Source of the DNA: Planotetraspora thailandica
GTDB taxonomy: Bacteria; Actinomycetota; Actinomycetes; Streptosporangiales; Streptosporangiaceae
Length of the DNA: 40,793 bases
NCBI RefSeq assembly: GCF_016863335.1
Contig: NZ_BOOR01000085.1
Location: 1-40,793 of the forward strand
Direction of reading: 5' to 3'
Shown here: piece by piece, positions 31,471 to 37,858 of the stretch
How the letters are laid out: the number at the start of each line of letters is the position of its first letter
How positions within the stretch are numbered: position 1 is the first letter of the stretch
The notes under the pieces: model-generated
What the model was told of the DNA's origin: nothing
What the model saw: only the letters and a program-made list of their open reading frames with translations
Database searches by the model: none
Translations under genes and position numbers: made by a program

Positions 31471-32562
31471 TCAGGTGGGCGCGGTACCTTTCTGCCGTAT
31501 TCCGGCCGCACCCCCTGTTGCCGCGTGCCCCGGGAAGTCGCTCAGGTGAGCGCGGGGGGGCGATCTCCAGGGGTCGTCCCACTGCGGTTCGAGGCTCTCG
31601 GGGTGGAGTAGTCCGCGAAGACAGCGTCGGAGTCCCGCGTCGCCGTCGTAGTCGACCGCGCGCATCCACGGCAGCGGTGTCATCAGCCGTGCCGTCTCGT
31701 CGGTCGCGCACGCGTCCAGTACCGCGCCCAAAGCGTCCGGGACGGGGGCATCCGTCAGGCACAGCCACCCCAGCGCGGCGCTCACCCGGACCGCGGGCGG
31801 CATCGCGGGGTCGGACCACAATTCCTGGGCCCATGCTTCGCACGCAGGGTCGGCGTGTTCGTAGGCCAGTTGCGCGATCGCGAGTACCAGGCCGGCGCGC
31901 ACGGTGGGGTCGGCCTCGACACGCAGGCGCGTGTGCAAGGCGCCGCGGATGTCGTCGATGTGCCCGGACGCGACCACCCCCGCATAGGCGGCCGCGGCGC
32001 GCACCTCGGGGTCGGGGTCGTCGAGCAGGGCCGTGACGAGGTCGGCGTCCGCGGCGATAGCGTCCCGTGCCGCCTCGATCCCCCAGGTCCCGAAGTAGCC
32101 GCTCGGTTCGTAGCGCCCCTCACCGTCGGTGACGCGCAGCAGTTCTTCGCGGGTGCACCGGCCGGGCCCCGGCGTCCACTGCACGATTCCCGCCGCCAGC
32201 TCCAGCGCGTAGGCGCGGCAATGGCCGCGTGGGTCGGCCGCGACGCGGAGGAGGAACGGCACCGCCAGCGCCGCCACCGACCAGGCGCTGTTCGCCAGTT
32301 CCCCGTTCACTCCGCGCACCGCGTGGTACACCACGTCGGCGTCGTGGGAGCGTAGACGCGCCACGTGGTCCCGGGTCTCCGGGCCTCGGGGAAAGCGGCC
32401 CCACGGGACGTCGTCGTACGCGAACGCGTCCTTGGCCTCCCGGGAGATCGACGCCACCACGGCACGAACATCAAGCGGACCGCCCGCGTGTTCCTCGGGG
32501 TCCCCGTCCACGAACGCTTGCTCGACTGCCTGGTAAACCGGATCGTTCTCCCACCACGCCAT
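31471..32562 (-). CDS. HEAT-repeat protein
   Basis: 363 aa from ATG 32562, with GAGGGGG upstream. After MAWWENDPVYQAVEQAFVDG the protein contains several helical HEAT units: VVYHAVRGVNGELANSAWSV, VPFLLRVAADPRGHCRAYAL, DADLVTALLDDPDPEVRAAA and EADPTVRAGLVLAIAQLAYE, giving a superhelical scaffold. Such proteins occur in actinomycete accessory regions, some as immunity or partner proteins. No toxin neighbour is seen here. The C-terminal 40 residues are low complexity. Confidence 0.85.
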   Translation of the reverse strand: MAWWENDPVYQAVEQAFVDGDPEEHAGGPLDVRAVVASISREAKDAFAYDDVPWGRFPRGPETRDHVARLRSHDADVVYHAVRGVNGELANSAWSVAALAVPFLLRVAADPRGHCRAYALELAAGIVQWTPGPGRCTREELLRVTDGEGRYEPSGYFGTWGIEAARDAIAADADLVTALLDDPDPEVRAAAAYAGVVASGHIDDIRGALHTRLRVEADPTVRAGLVLAIAQLAYEHADPACEAWAQELWSDPAMPPAVRVSAALGWLCLTDAPVPDALGAVLDACATDETARLMTPLPWMRAVDYDGDAGLRRCLRGLLHPESLEPQWDDPWRSPPRAHLSDFPGHAATGGAAGIRQKGTAPT

Positions 32563-32705
32563 CGTGACCCCCTCGACACCAGAACGAGACGCGCGCACCA
32601 AGGCGGCCTCACACGAGTACCGCTGCATGGCCCTGCTCGGCGAGGCACCCGGCGAAATGACATAGAACTATGATCGCGGGGTTGTCGCACGGGCAAGAGG
32701 CGCGG

Positions 32706-33785
32706 TCAGCGCGCGGCGACGCGGGCGCGGACGGCGGCCAGCGCCTGCCGTGTGGCCTGGCGGCTGTCGGTCGACTGGTCGAGCAGGGCGGCGGCCTGTG
32801 TTCCCCGGGCTTGGAGCATCGCAGCGTAGCCCCGGCCGTCCTCGTCGACCTCGACCCGGACCTGGCGGCGTGCGGCGGCGAGCTGCCGGCCGATCCGGAA
32901 CCGCACCACGGCGGCCAGGTCCTCGGCGCTGGCAACCTGCTCTGTCAGCAGCTCCACGGCCTCGCTGGGCGGCACGTGCCGCAGCAACAGCGCCGTAAGG
33001 TGAGCAACCTCGGCCACCTGCGACGACGGCAGACCGCGCCCCGGGCCTCGCTGCCGCTCCCAAAACGGCCCGCACGTCTTTACGATGTAAAGGGCCTGGC
33101 TCTTTTCCTCGTCGCTGACACCCCCAAAGCGGGCCTGGCGAGGGCCTGGGCGGCTGCGCGGGACATGCTCCGGCGGGGAGGGGGGAGAGCCTTCTCGCGT
33201 ATAAGGAGACGTGTGCAGTCTTCCACAGCCGAATGAGGCGGCGATCTTGGGGCCGGTAGCTGAGCCGTGCCGGATCACCTCGCACTCGCTGAGCGCTGCG
33301 TCCATCGTGACCCGGGTCTGCCGGCTGCGCGCCCGATCAACGGCAGGGTCGATCTCCTCGCGTACGGTCGTGGACAGGGTTCGCGGGAGCTCCGGCGGCA
33401 GGTCGGCGGGTACGGCCAACGTGTAGCGAGCGGCGCGGCCAGGGCACGGTGCGGCGGTCTGCCGTACGTACCCGAGCTCGCGCAGGCGCCGGAAATCCGA
33501 CCACGCCGTGCGGATACCCACCTGATGCACCGCGGCGTAGGACGCCATGACGGCGGGAAGCTCGGCCAGGCGGCCCCGCTCGTCGGCCCGGTGGGTCAGG
33601 TGGCGGGCCATCCTCCACGCGCAGTCATCGGCGAGATGCCCGCGCCATCGCTGCAGCGCGACCAAGCGGAACCACGTCCGCCTACGCAGGCCCGGGTTGT
33701 GGTCGGGTCCCTCGTAGTAGGCCGTACGTGGCCGTGATCGGTTGTCATCTCCTTCGGCATCACCCGTGCCGCTGTGCGGCGACAC
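32706..33785 (-). CDS. Plasmid-type winged-helix DNA-binding protein
   Basis: 359 aa from GTG 33785 (the start codon lies in a hairpin). The N-terminal domain at about 35-130 is a winged helix: TWFRLVALQRWRGHLADDCA, MASYAAVHQVGIRTAWSDFR, RLRELGYVRQTAAP. The C-terminal half has the actinomycete-plasmid pattern GCGRLHTSPYTREGSPPSP and FWERQRGPGRGLPSSQVAEV, then LLLRHVPPSEAVELLTEQVA and VRFRIGRQLAAARRQ. Relatives are common in conjugative actinomycete plasmids, probably as regulators or replication accessories. It could be an alternative Rep candidate for this element. The function is not proven. Confidence 0.7.
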   Translation of the reverse strand: MSPHSGTGDAEGDDNRSRPRTAYYEGPDHNPGLRRRTWFRLVALQRWRGHLADDCAWRMARHLTHRADERGRLAELPAVMASYAAVHQVGIRTAWSDFRRLRELGYVRQTAAPCPGRAARYTLAVPADLPPELPRTLSTTVREEIDPAVDRARSRQTRVTMDAALSECEVIRHGSATGPKIAASFGCGRLHTSPYTREGSPPSPPEHVPRSRPGPRQARFGGVSDEEKSQALYIVKTCGPFWERQRGPGRGLPSSQVAEVAHLTALLLRHVPPSEAVELLTEQVASAEDLAAVVRFRIGRQLAAARRQVRVEVDEDGRGYAAMLQARGTQAAALLDQSTDSRQATRQALAAVRARVAAR

Positions 33786-33802
33786 GCCCGTATTTGGGCG
33801 TG
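33783..33802 (-). promoter_or_regulatory. Hairpin enclosing the start codon of the wHTH gene
   Basis: CACGCCC-GTATTT-GGGCGTG. On the minus-strand mRNA the GTG start of the gene at 32706-33785 is the end of the 3' arm, so folding would hide it. It may be a translation switch or an operator. Confidence 0.4.
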
Positions 33803-34079
33803 CTGGGCTAGCCGGACGTCCATCGAGTATCGTGGGCTCCGGTTTGATGCATGCACGACAAAGGGCCGGCTGGTAACCGGCGCGATGTAGTGCGGATGTT
33901 CAGTTGGTTGGACCTGTCAGTTCCTTAGGCGCCTCGCTTTCCTCTCTGTCTCTGCTGGATGCGCGGTAGTGCGGGAACAAAGGTCGGCTCGTTGGTAAGG
34001 CGAGCTGACCCGGATGGGATCTCCGTCGTCGGGGGTGGTAAGTCCCCTCGGTGCGGCGGTCCCCTGAGGTCGTAGATAC
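33803..34079. other. Structured intergenic region
   Basis: No gene. It holds hairpins at 33865-33881 (GCCGG/CCGGC) and 33982-34010 (GGTCGGCTCG/CGAGCTGACC). Both are preceded by ACAAAGG and contain GGTAA in the loop, so they look like two versions of one element. A structured RNA or a replication signal is possible. Confidence 0.4.
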
Positions 34080-34100
34080 GCCCCGGTCTCGCACCGGGGC
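34080..34100. terminator. Terminator after RHH gene
   Basis: GCCCCGGT and ACCGGGGC pair around CTCGC, 10 bp past the stop of the minus-strand RHH gene; outer GTAG/CTAC bases extend the stem. Confidence 0.75.
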
Positions 34101-34110
34101 CTACGCATTT

Positions 34111-34377
34111 CTAGGCCGAGATCTGCTCGATAGAGCCCTCCTGCTGTAGCGGCCGTGAATCCCGAGGCGGTGCGAGCGGGTCGAGATCGATCAGCTCCTC
34201 CAGGTAGCGAGACAAGCTGATCCCACGAAGGTCGGCCGCCGCGTCGAACCGGCGCTTGACCTCTGCGGGCACGCGGGTCTGGAGCGGCACATTGCCGCCG
34301 GTCCCTCCTGGCCGTACGGCACGTCCTCGTATTGATGGCACGGCCGAGATCTTTGCGCATCCTGGGATTCCATGCAT
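34111..34377 (-). CDS. Ribbon-helix-helix antitoxin-like protein
   Basis: 88 aa from ATG 34377 (the start could also be a later GTG). The core is a RHH: strand NVPLQTRVPAEV, helices KRRFDAAADLRG and SLSRYLEELIDL, with a Pro-rich C-terminal tail ending GSIEQISA. RHH proteins of this size are often antitoxins or relaxosome/partition factors. It is 31 bp downstream of the small gene at 34409-34582 on the same strand and is followed by a terminator, so the two form an operon within the TA-like cluster. Confidence 0.65.
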   Translation of the reverse strand: MHGIPGCAKISAVPSIRGRAVRPGGTGGNVPLQTRVPAEVKRRFDAAADLRGISLSRYLEELIDLDPLAPPRDSRPLQQEGSIEQISA

Positions 34378-34408
34378 GCAAACGCGCCGCGTGTCGGCGA
34401 GATCGCTG

Positions 34409-34582
34409 TCAGAAATTTTGCGCGATCAACGTTTCAAGATCCGCGGCTGCAGCGTGGAGTGCTCGGCATGCGGCCCGGATCTGGTCCCGGGTGACCTCGA
34501 GCTCGCGGCCGGCGGCGTGGTGTTGGGCCTGGCCGTAGGTGTCGATGCGCTCGCTGATCTCGTACGCCTGGGCGCGCTGCAC
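34409..34582 (-). CDS. Small VQRAQ protein, copy 1
   Basis: 57 aa from GTG 34582, with AAGGAG about 10 nt upstream. The product (VQRAQAYEISERIDTYGQAQ, HHAAGRELEVTRDQIRAACR and following) is helical and amphipathic, ends ETLIAQNF and looks like a coiled dimer. A paralogue with a different C-terminus is at 35973-36155. The leader sequences of both copies are conserved. No family is recognised. It is upstream of the RHH gene. Confidence 0.6.
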   Translation of the reverse strand: MQRAQAYEISERIDTYGQAQHHAAGRELEVTRDQIRAACRALHAAAADLETLIAQNF

Positions 34583-34642
34583 GGCGTGGTCACTCCTTCA
34601 TCGGGGGGCGGAGAGTGACCAGTCCAACCGACACGACCTGGC
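34503..34642. repeat. Duplicated VQRAQ gene region, copy 1
   Basis: Matches 36041-36211: the 5' half of the gene, its RBS and the leader CGTGTCGGTTGGACTGGTCA. The other copy carries a 33-bp in-frame insertion (HQQAAQLRQHV). Confidence 0.75.
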
Positions 34643-34865
34643 CGATGGTGCACGTACACGAAACTCGGCGAGTCCGCGATATCCCGGGAGGATTGCATTC
34701 AACCCCGCAGGTAACTCCCCCTCCTACGGACTAAGGATTGTCCCTCCAGGACTTATCCAGGCGCAGTCGCCATCCGGCACCGACGCGGAGAGAGCTCTAC
34801 CGTGATCTGAGACGGCTCGGTTTCGGAAGCGTCCCGTCTCCGTGACGTACCCGTCCGTGGGCGGA

Positions 34866-34886
34866 TCCGCCGGACGGTCCGGCGGA
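34866..34886. promoter_or_regulatory. Palindrome ahead of a tiny gene's RBS
   Basis: TCCGCCGGAC and its complement around one base, ending immediately before the GAAGGGA ribosome binding site of the tiny gene at 34897. It is a possible leader hairpin or operator. Confidence 0.4.
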
Positions 34887-34896
34887 GAAGGGACGC

Positions 34897-35025
34897 ATGG
34901 CCATGGGGCCTAGCCGTCGAGGGGAGAACGAGCGAGATGGGGACCGGCTGGTCCGTACTCTCGCGGTGGCCAGACTGATCTTGTGGATCATCTGGGTCGC
35001 GATCGATTCTCGCCACACCTCATAG
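34897..35025 (+). CDS. Tiny single-TM protein, unknown
   Basis: 42 aa from ATG 34897, with GAAGGGA 4-5 nt upstream. A hydrophilic charged head (MAMGPSRRGENERDGDR) is followed by one membrane helix (LVRTLAVARLILWIIWVAID) and SRHTS. It is followed by a perfect 12-bp-arm terminator at 35036 and preceded by a palindrome, which makes a complete small transcription unit. Layout resembles the tiny gene at 2784. A type I toxin-like or other membrane peptide role is possible but unproven. Confidence 0.5.
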   Translation: MAMGPSRRGENERDGDRLVRTLAVARLILWIIWVAIDSRHTS

Positions 35026-35035
35026 GGAGGTGGTT

Positions 35036-35084
35036 GGGCCTCCTACCGGCCAGGGCAGTGCAACTCTGGGCAGGTAGGAGGCCC
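35036..35084. terminator. Terminator of the tiny membrane gene
   Basis: GGGCCTCCTACC pairs perfectly with GGTAGGAGGCCC around a 25-nt loop, 11 bp after the stop at 35025. Confidence 0.7.
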
Positions 35085-35231
35085 TTCCACGTGTTACAAA
35101 TCATAGTTTCAAGCCGCGAGCAAACTAGAACAGGTTCTATTTTTTCGCGAGCTGTTGTTCCTCCTGGAAGGACAGACTTGTCCGCCTGAGACGGCCCATT
35201 CGTCCGGCCGGTAGATAAGCGCGCTACTGGG

Positions 35232-35247
35232 TGTGACCTAGCTCACA
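35232..35247. promoter_or_regulatory. Perfect CRP/GlxR-type site
   Basis: TGTGA-CCTAGC-TCACA matches the CRP-family consensus TGTGA-N6-TCACA at all ten conserved positions. It lies in an AT-richer 200-bp gap (35085-35286) downstream of the RelE gene. No gene starts close by, so its target is unclear. Confidence 0.45.
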
Positions 35248-35286
35248 TTTTAAGCTGAGTCGGCGGCCGTAGCCATGTCTCCGCCC

Positions 35287-35532
35287 TTAGCCCGCCCAGA
35301 TGATCACGTACACGCGCACGACCTTCGCGGCGTCGTCGATGACGTAAGAGACCAGACCAGCCTCGCCGAACGTCTGCTCACGGAACGCCGGCTGTTCGGG
35401 GTCGGGTACGCCGCGGCGATGCGGGTCGGCACCGATAATGAGCAGCTCCTCGACCAGGGACTGGTAAGCGTCCTCCGGGAGTCCGGGGATTTGAGCGCTC
35501 GCGGATGCGTGAAAGGTGACCTGATAGTTCAC
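35287..35532 (-). CDS. RelE/ParE-like toxin
   Basis: 81 aa from GTG 35532. The pattern MNYQVTFHASASAQIPGLPE, then a helix (YQSLVEELLIIGADPHRRG) and beta strands ending REQTFGEAGLVSYVIDDAAK and VVRVYVIIWAG, is the RelE/ParE fold of small toxins. RelE toxins cleave mRNA on the ribosome and ParE inhibits gyrase; which applies is unknown. It is 7 bp downstream of a DUF6247 gene, the usual antitoxin-like partner of such genes in actinomycetes. A decayed second copy lies at 36269-36412. Confidence 0.8.
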   Translation of the reverse strand: MNYQVTFHASASAQIPGLPEDAYQSLVEELLIIGADPHRRGVPDPEQPAFREQTFGEAGLVSYVIDDAAKVVRVYVIIWAG

Positions 35533-35539
35533 GGGTGGG

Positions 35540-35854
35540 TCAGGCCGTGCGCCCGTGGGTTGCGACCAGCTCGGCCCATCCGGGGATGACCTGCTCTGCG
35601 GGGACCTCGGCGATGCCGGCGGCGGCCTCGGCCCGGGCCTGCTCGTAACCAGGGGCGGAGTAGGCGACCGATCGCAGGTGCCACAGGTGAAGCGTCCGAG
35701 TCAGCTCCTGCCACTGCCAGGTGTGGTGCATCGCCGCCTGCATGGCGGCGCGGTAGTCGGCCAGGAACGCCTCGCGGTAGCGCTCGGGCAGGGCTGCGAG
35801 GATGGCATCGGGGTCGTGCGCGTCGCCGTGGTGGTCGACCGGCTGGGCAGTCAC
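35540..35854 (-). CDS. DUF6247 protein, putative antitoxin
   Basis: 104 aa from GTG 35854, with GAGGAGG 7-8 nt upstream. The core DPDAILAALPERYREAFLAD, YRAAMQAAM and LTRTLHLWHLRSVAYSAPGY is the DUF6247 signature. The C-terminus (AEVPAEQVIPGWAELVATHG) is the tail that precedes a RelE gene in similar loci. It would bind and neutralise the downstream RelE-like toxin and repress the pair. This is inference from gene order and size. Confidence 0.8.
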   Translation of the reverse strand: MTAQPVDHHGDAHDPDAILAALPERYREAFLADYRAAMQAAMHHTWQWQELTRTLHLWHLRSVAYSAPGYEQARAEAAAGIAEVPAEQVIPGWAELVATHGRTA

Positions 35855-35972
35855 GCTCTCATCCTCCTCGACAGCCTGGGCGGCAGTCTCGACGTGCATG
35901 CAGTGTATGCCCGGACATGCCCGTACGGCTCGGCCTCCATGCTGCGGCGCAGGTCGGGAGGCGGCCGGTATA

Positions 35973-36155
35973 TCAGCTGGTATGAAATCGGGCTCTTCGT
36001 CGGGCCCGGGACGTCGACAGGCCCCGGATGGTGGATCGCCCGCGGCTGGCGCCGTGGTGCTGTGCCTGGCCGTAGGTGTCGACGTGCTGGCGTAGCTGGG
36101 CGGCCTGCTGATGAATGCGCTCACCGATCTCGACGTACACCTGGGCGCGCTGCAC
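35973..36155 (-). CDS. Small VQRAQ protein, copy 2
   Basis: 60 aa from GTG 36155, with AAGGAG 7-8 nt upstream. The first 40 residues (VQRAQVYVEIGERIHQQAAQ, LRQHVDTYGQAQHH) match copy 1 with an 11-residue insertion. The rest (GASRGRSTIRGLSTSRARRR) is Arg/Ser-rich and unrelated, probably a frameshifted tail. The gene may be degenerate. Same strand as the DUF6247-RelE pair. Confidence 0.5.
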   Translation of the reverse strand: MQRAQVYVEIGERIHQQAAQLRQHVDTYGQAQHHGASRGRSTIRGLSTSRARRRARFHTS

Positions 36156-36211
36156 AGCTGGTCTCCTTCTCGGGAGGGTTCGGAGCGTGACCAGTCCAAC
36201 CGACACGGGGC
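36041..36211. repeat. Duplicated VQRAQ gene region, copy 2
   Basis: Second copy of the segment at 34503-34642, longer by an in-frame 33-bp insertion. The RBS and the CGTGTCGGTTGGACTGGTCA leader are kept. Confidence 0.75.
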
Positions 36212-36268
36212 GCCAACCGTGGCATGCGCGCGAATGTGGCGCGCCAAGGGCATCCGGGGTGAGCGGTT

Positions 36269-36412
36269 TCAGCCTGCCCAGGTGATCGAGTACACACGCA
36301 CGATCATCGCGGTCGTCGATGACGCAGGAGAACAGTCCAACCTCGCCGAACACCTGCTCGTGGAGCAGGGACTGTTCGAGGTCGGCACGCCGCGGCTAGA
36401 CAGATCGGAACA
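36269..36412 (-). pseudogene. Decayed RelE-like toxin copy
   Basis: In one frame it reads HEQVFGEVGLFSCVIDD, like REQTFGEAGLVSYVIDD of the intact toxin. After a frame break it reads MIVRVYSITWAG then TGA, like VVRVYVIIWAG. The N-terminal half is missing. It is a remnant of a second toxin gene in the duplicated cluster. Confidence 0.75.
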
Positions 36413-36462
36413 CATGCCCGCTTTGCCCTGACGGTACGGCTTGGACCCGTTACGGTCAGCGC

Positions 36463-36807
36463 ATGGGACCGATCGAAGCGGCCGGGTGGGGCCTCGCGGG
36501 CGGCGCGGCCGCTGGGCTTGTGTCACTGAGTGTGGCGGTAACCGCGGCATCATTCCGACGTCCCTGGAAAAGCGCCGAAGAACTCATGGGTCGGTTGTTC
36601 GTGCTGGCTGTCGGGGCCGTTCTGGGCGCGTTGGTGGCTGCCGCCGCGAGCCAGCAGATGAGCGGTCCCTGGCCAGCGTTCATTATGGGAGTCGGTGCGC
36701 CATCCATGGTGCAAAGTCTCTTGGCCCGAGTTGAGGTGACGGAGAGCAAACGTGTCGATGCGGAGACGCTAGGAGGAGGTGACGACAATGGTGCGCGCAA
36801 GCAGTGA
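36463..36807 (+). CDS. Membrane protein, first gene of nuclease operon
   Basis: 114 aa from ATG 36463. Hydrophobic segments at about 8-29 (GWGLAGGAAAGLVSLSVAVT) and 43-62 (LMGRLFVLAVGAVLGALVAA), possibly a third at 70-88, are followed by a charged cytoplasmic tail (ARVEVTESKRVDAETLGGGD). Its tail overlaps the next gene by 20 nt. No family is recognised. It opens a three-gene plus-strand set ending in the nuclease-like protein. Confidence 0.7.
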   Translation: MGPIEAAGWGLAGGAAAGLVSLSVAVTAASFRRPWKSAEELMGRLFVLAVGAVLGALVAAAASQQMSGPWPAFIMGVGAPSMVQSLLARVEVTESKRVDAETLGGGDDNGARKQ

Positions 36808-37567
36808 GAGCCTGCTTGGCAAGCTGGCTCGCGGTACCCGTCGAGAGCCGTGGCTACGAGTAGCGCTCCCATCTCGGTGGGCCCGGTTTCTAGCCGGTGC
36901 CGGTGCCCAGCTCAAACCCAATTCGGACAGTATGACGATCGTTTTCGCGGCGTCGGAAGGCTTCCCGTTGGAGGAACATCCTCGGCGCTTCGCAGGGCCC
37001 CTGTCCCCGCTCACGATCATCGCAATACGTAGTTGTGCGCATGAGCTTGTTCGCTCGCTAACTCGCCTCTACGTAGTGGAGGAGCTGCGCACCAAGAGAC
37101 CCGACACCTGGGATCATGTATTCGGTGCCCCATTGGGTCTCCGCGCCCGTCGAGATGCCCTTAACTTGCGAATGCTCATCGAAGGCTTGGCATCCGTATC
37201 GAACTCTGAAAACCTTCGCCATCACGACATGGTGGACTTGAACACGATCTCCGAGCTAGCGAATGCAGTCGCGGACCTACTGCCGCATGACCTGCACGAT
37301 CTCTCTAGCATCGGCAGGATCCGAAGTGCGTTCACCGTGATCATGGACTTTTTTGATGAGTGGCCAGTCGACGTGTCTGGCCTTGATCTATCACGCTTGA
37401 CGCTCAATCTAGAGGTCCTTCGTGGCGTTGTGTGGACAGCGGAGACGCGCTGGCCAGCCGATATCGCTGAGCAGGTGCAGTCGCACTCTCATGAGGTGCG
37501 GCCCGGGGTGTTCGAGGTGATCATCGATGGCAGCGACGATCGAACCCCGACTTTGATAAACGTCTGA
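36788..37567 (+). CDS. Unknown soluble protein of nuclease operon
   Basis: 259 aa from ATG 36788, with a perfect AGGAGG 8 nt upstream inside the previous gene. The N-terminus is basic (RASSESLLGKLARGTRREPW), and the middle and C-terminal parts are helical, with Leu-rich stretches (MVDLNTISELANAVADLLPH, LDLSRLTLNLEVLRGVVWTA). It is noticeably less GC-biased than its neighbours. No motif or family is recognised. Tight overlap with the membrane gene indicates they work together. Confidence 0.7.
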   Translation: MVRASSESLLGKLARGTRREPWLRVALPSRWARFLAGAGAQLKPNSDSMTIVFAASEGFPLEEHPRRFAGPLSPLTIIAIRSCAHELVRSLTRLYVVEELRTKRPDTWDHVFGAPLGLRARRDALNLRMLIEGLASVSNSENLRHHDMVDLNTISELANAVADLLPHDLHDLSSIGRIRSAFTVIMDFFDEWPVDVSGLDLSRLTLNLEVLRGVVWTAETRWPADIAEQVQSHSHEVRPGVFEVIIDGSDDRTPTLINV

Positions 37568-37771
37568 GCCACGTTGCTGGGACCTGGACGGTGATCACCC
37601 GGGGCCTGCGGTGGTGGTCAGGGGTGTACGCGGTCATGGACAGCTTCCTCTCACTCAAGATCGAGAGAGGGCCGGTGATCTTGGGGTGTCTTCCCCCCAT
37701 TCCCCCTCCCCGGTGGCAAAAGGGAGTAGGTCGCCGAGCAGCGACGAAGCGGTCAAGGGAGAAGAGACAAG

Positions 37772-37855
37772 ATGCCTGGTCAGACCGCAATAGCGGCCCG
37801 GAAGGTTGCCCGGAGGGCAGTCGGGGCGGGGATCTTGGCGGCCCTTGACCGGTGA
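37772..37855 (+). CDS. Possible 27-aa peptide
   Basis: ATG 37772 with GGGAGAAGAG upstream encodes MPGQTAIAARKVARRAVGAG plus ILAALDR, a basic amphipathic helix. It ends 3 bp before the start region of the nuclease-like gene, so it could be a leader peptide. Short length makes chance likely. The rest of the gap 37568-37771 holds no convincing gene. Confidence 0.25.
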   Translation: MPGQTAIAARKVARRAVGAGILAALDR

Positions 37856-37858
37856 GGA

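Noticed and set aside
33982-34100. tRNA gene
   Set aside because: Hairpins are present but no cloverleaf with a T-loop and anticodon arm could be built.
35126-35145. LexA box or terminator at TAGAACAGGTTCTATTTTTT
   Set aside because: The half-site gap of 2 does not match the actinobacterial SOS box, and a 6-bp stem is weak for a terminator.
37521-37790. Minus-strand frame of 89 codons
   Set aside because: Overlaps the end of the 36788 gene, lacks RBS and resembles no protein.
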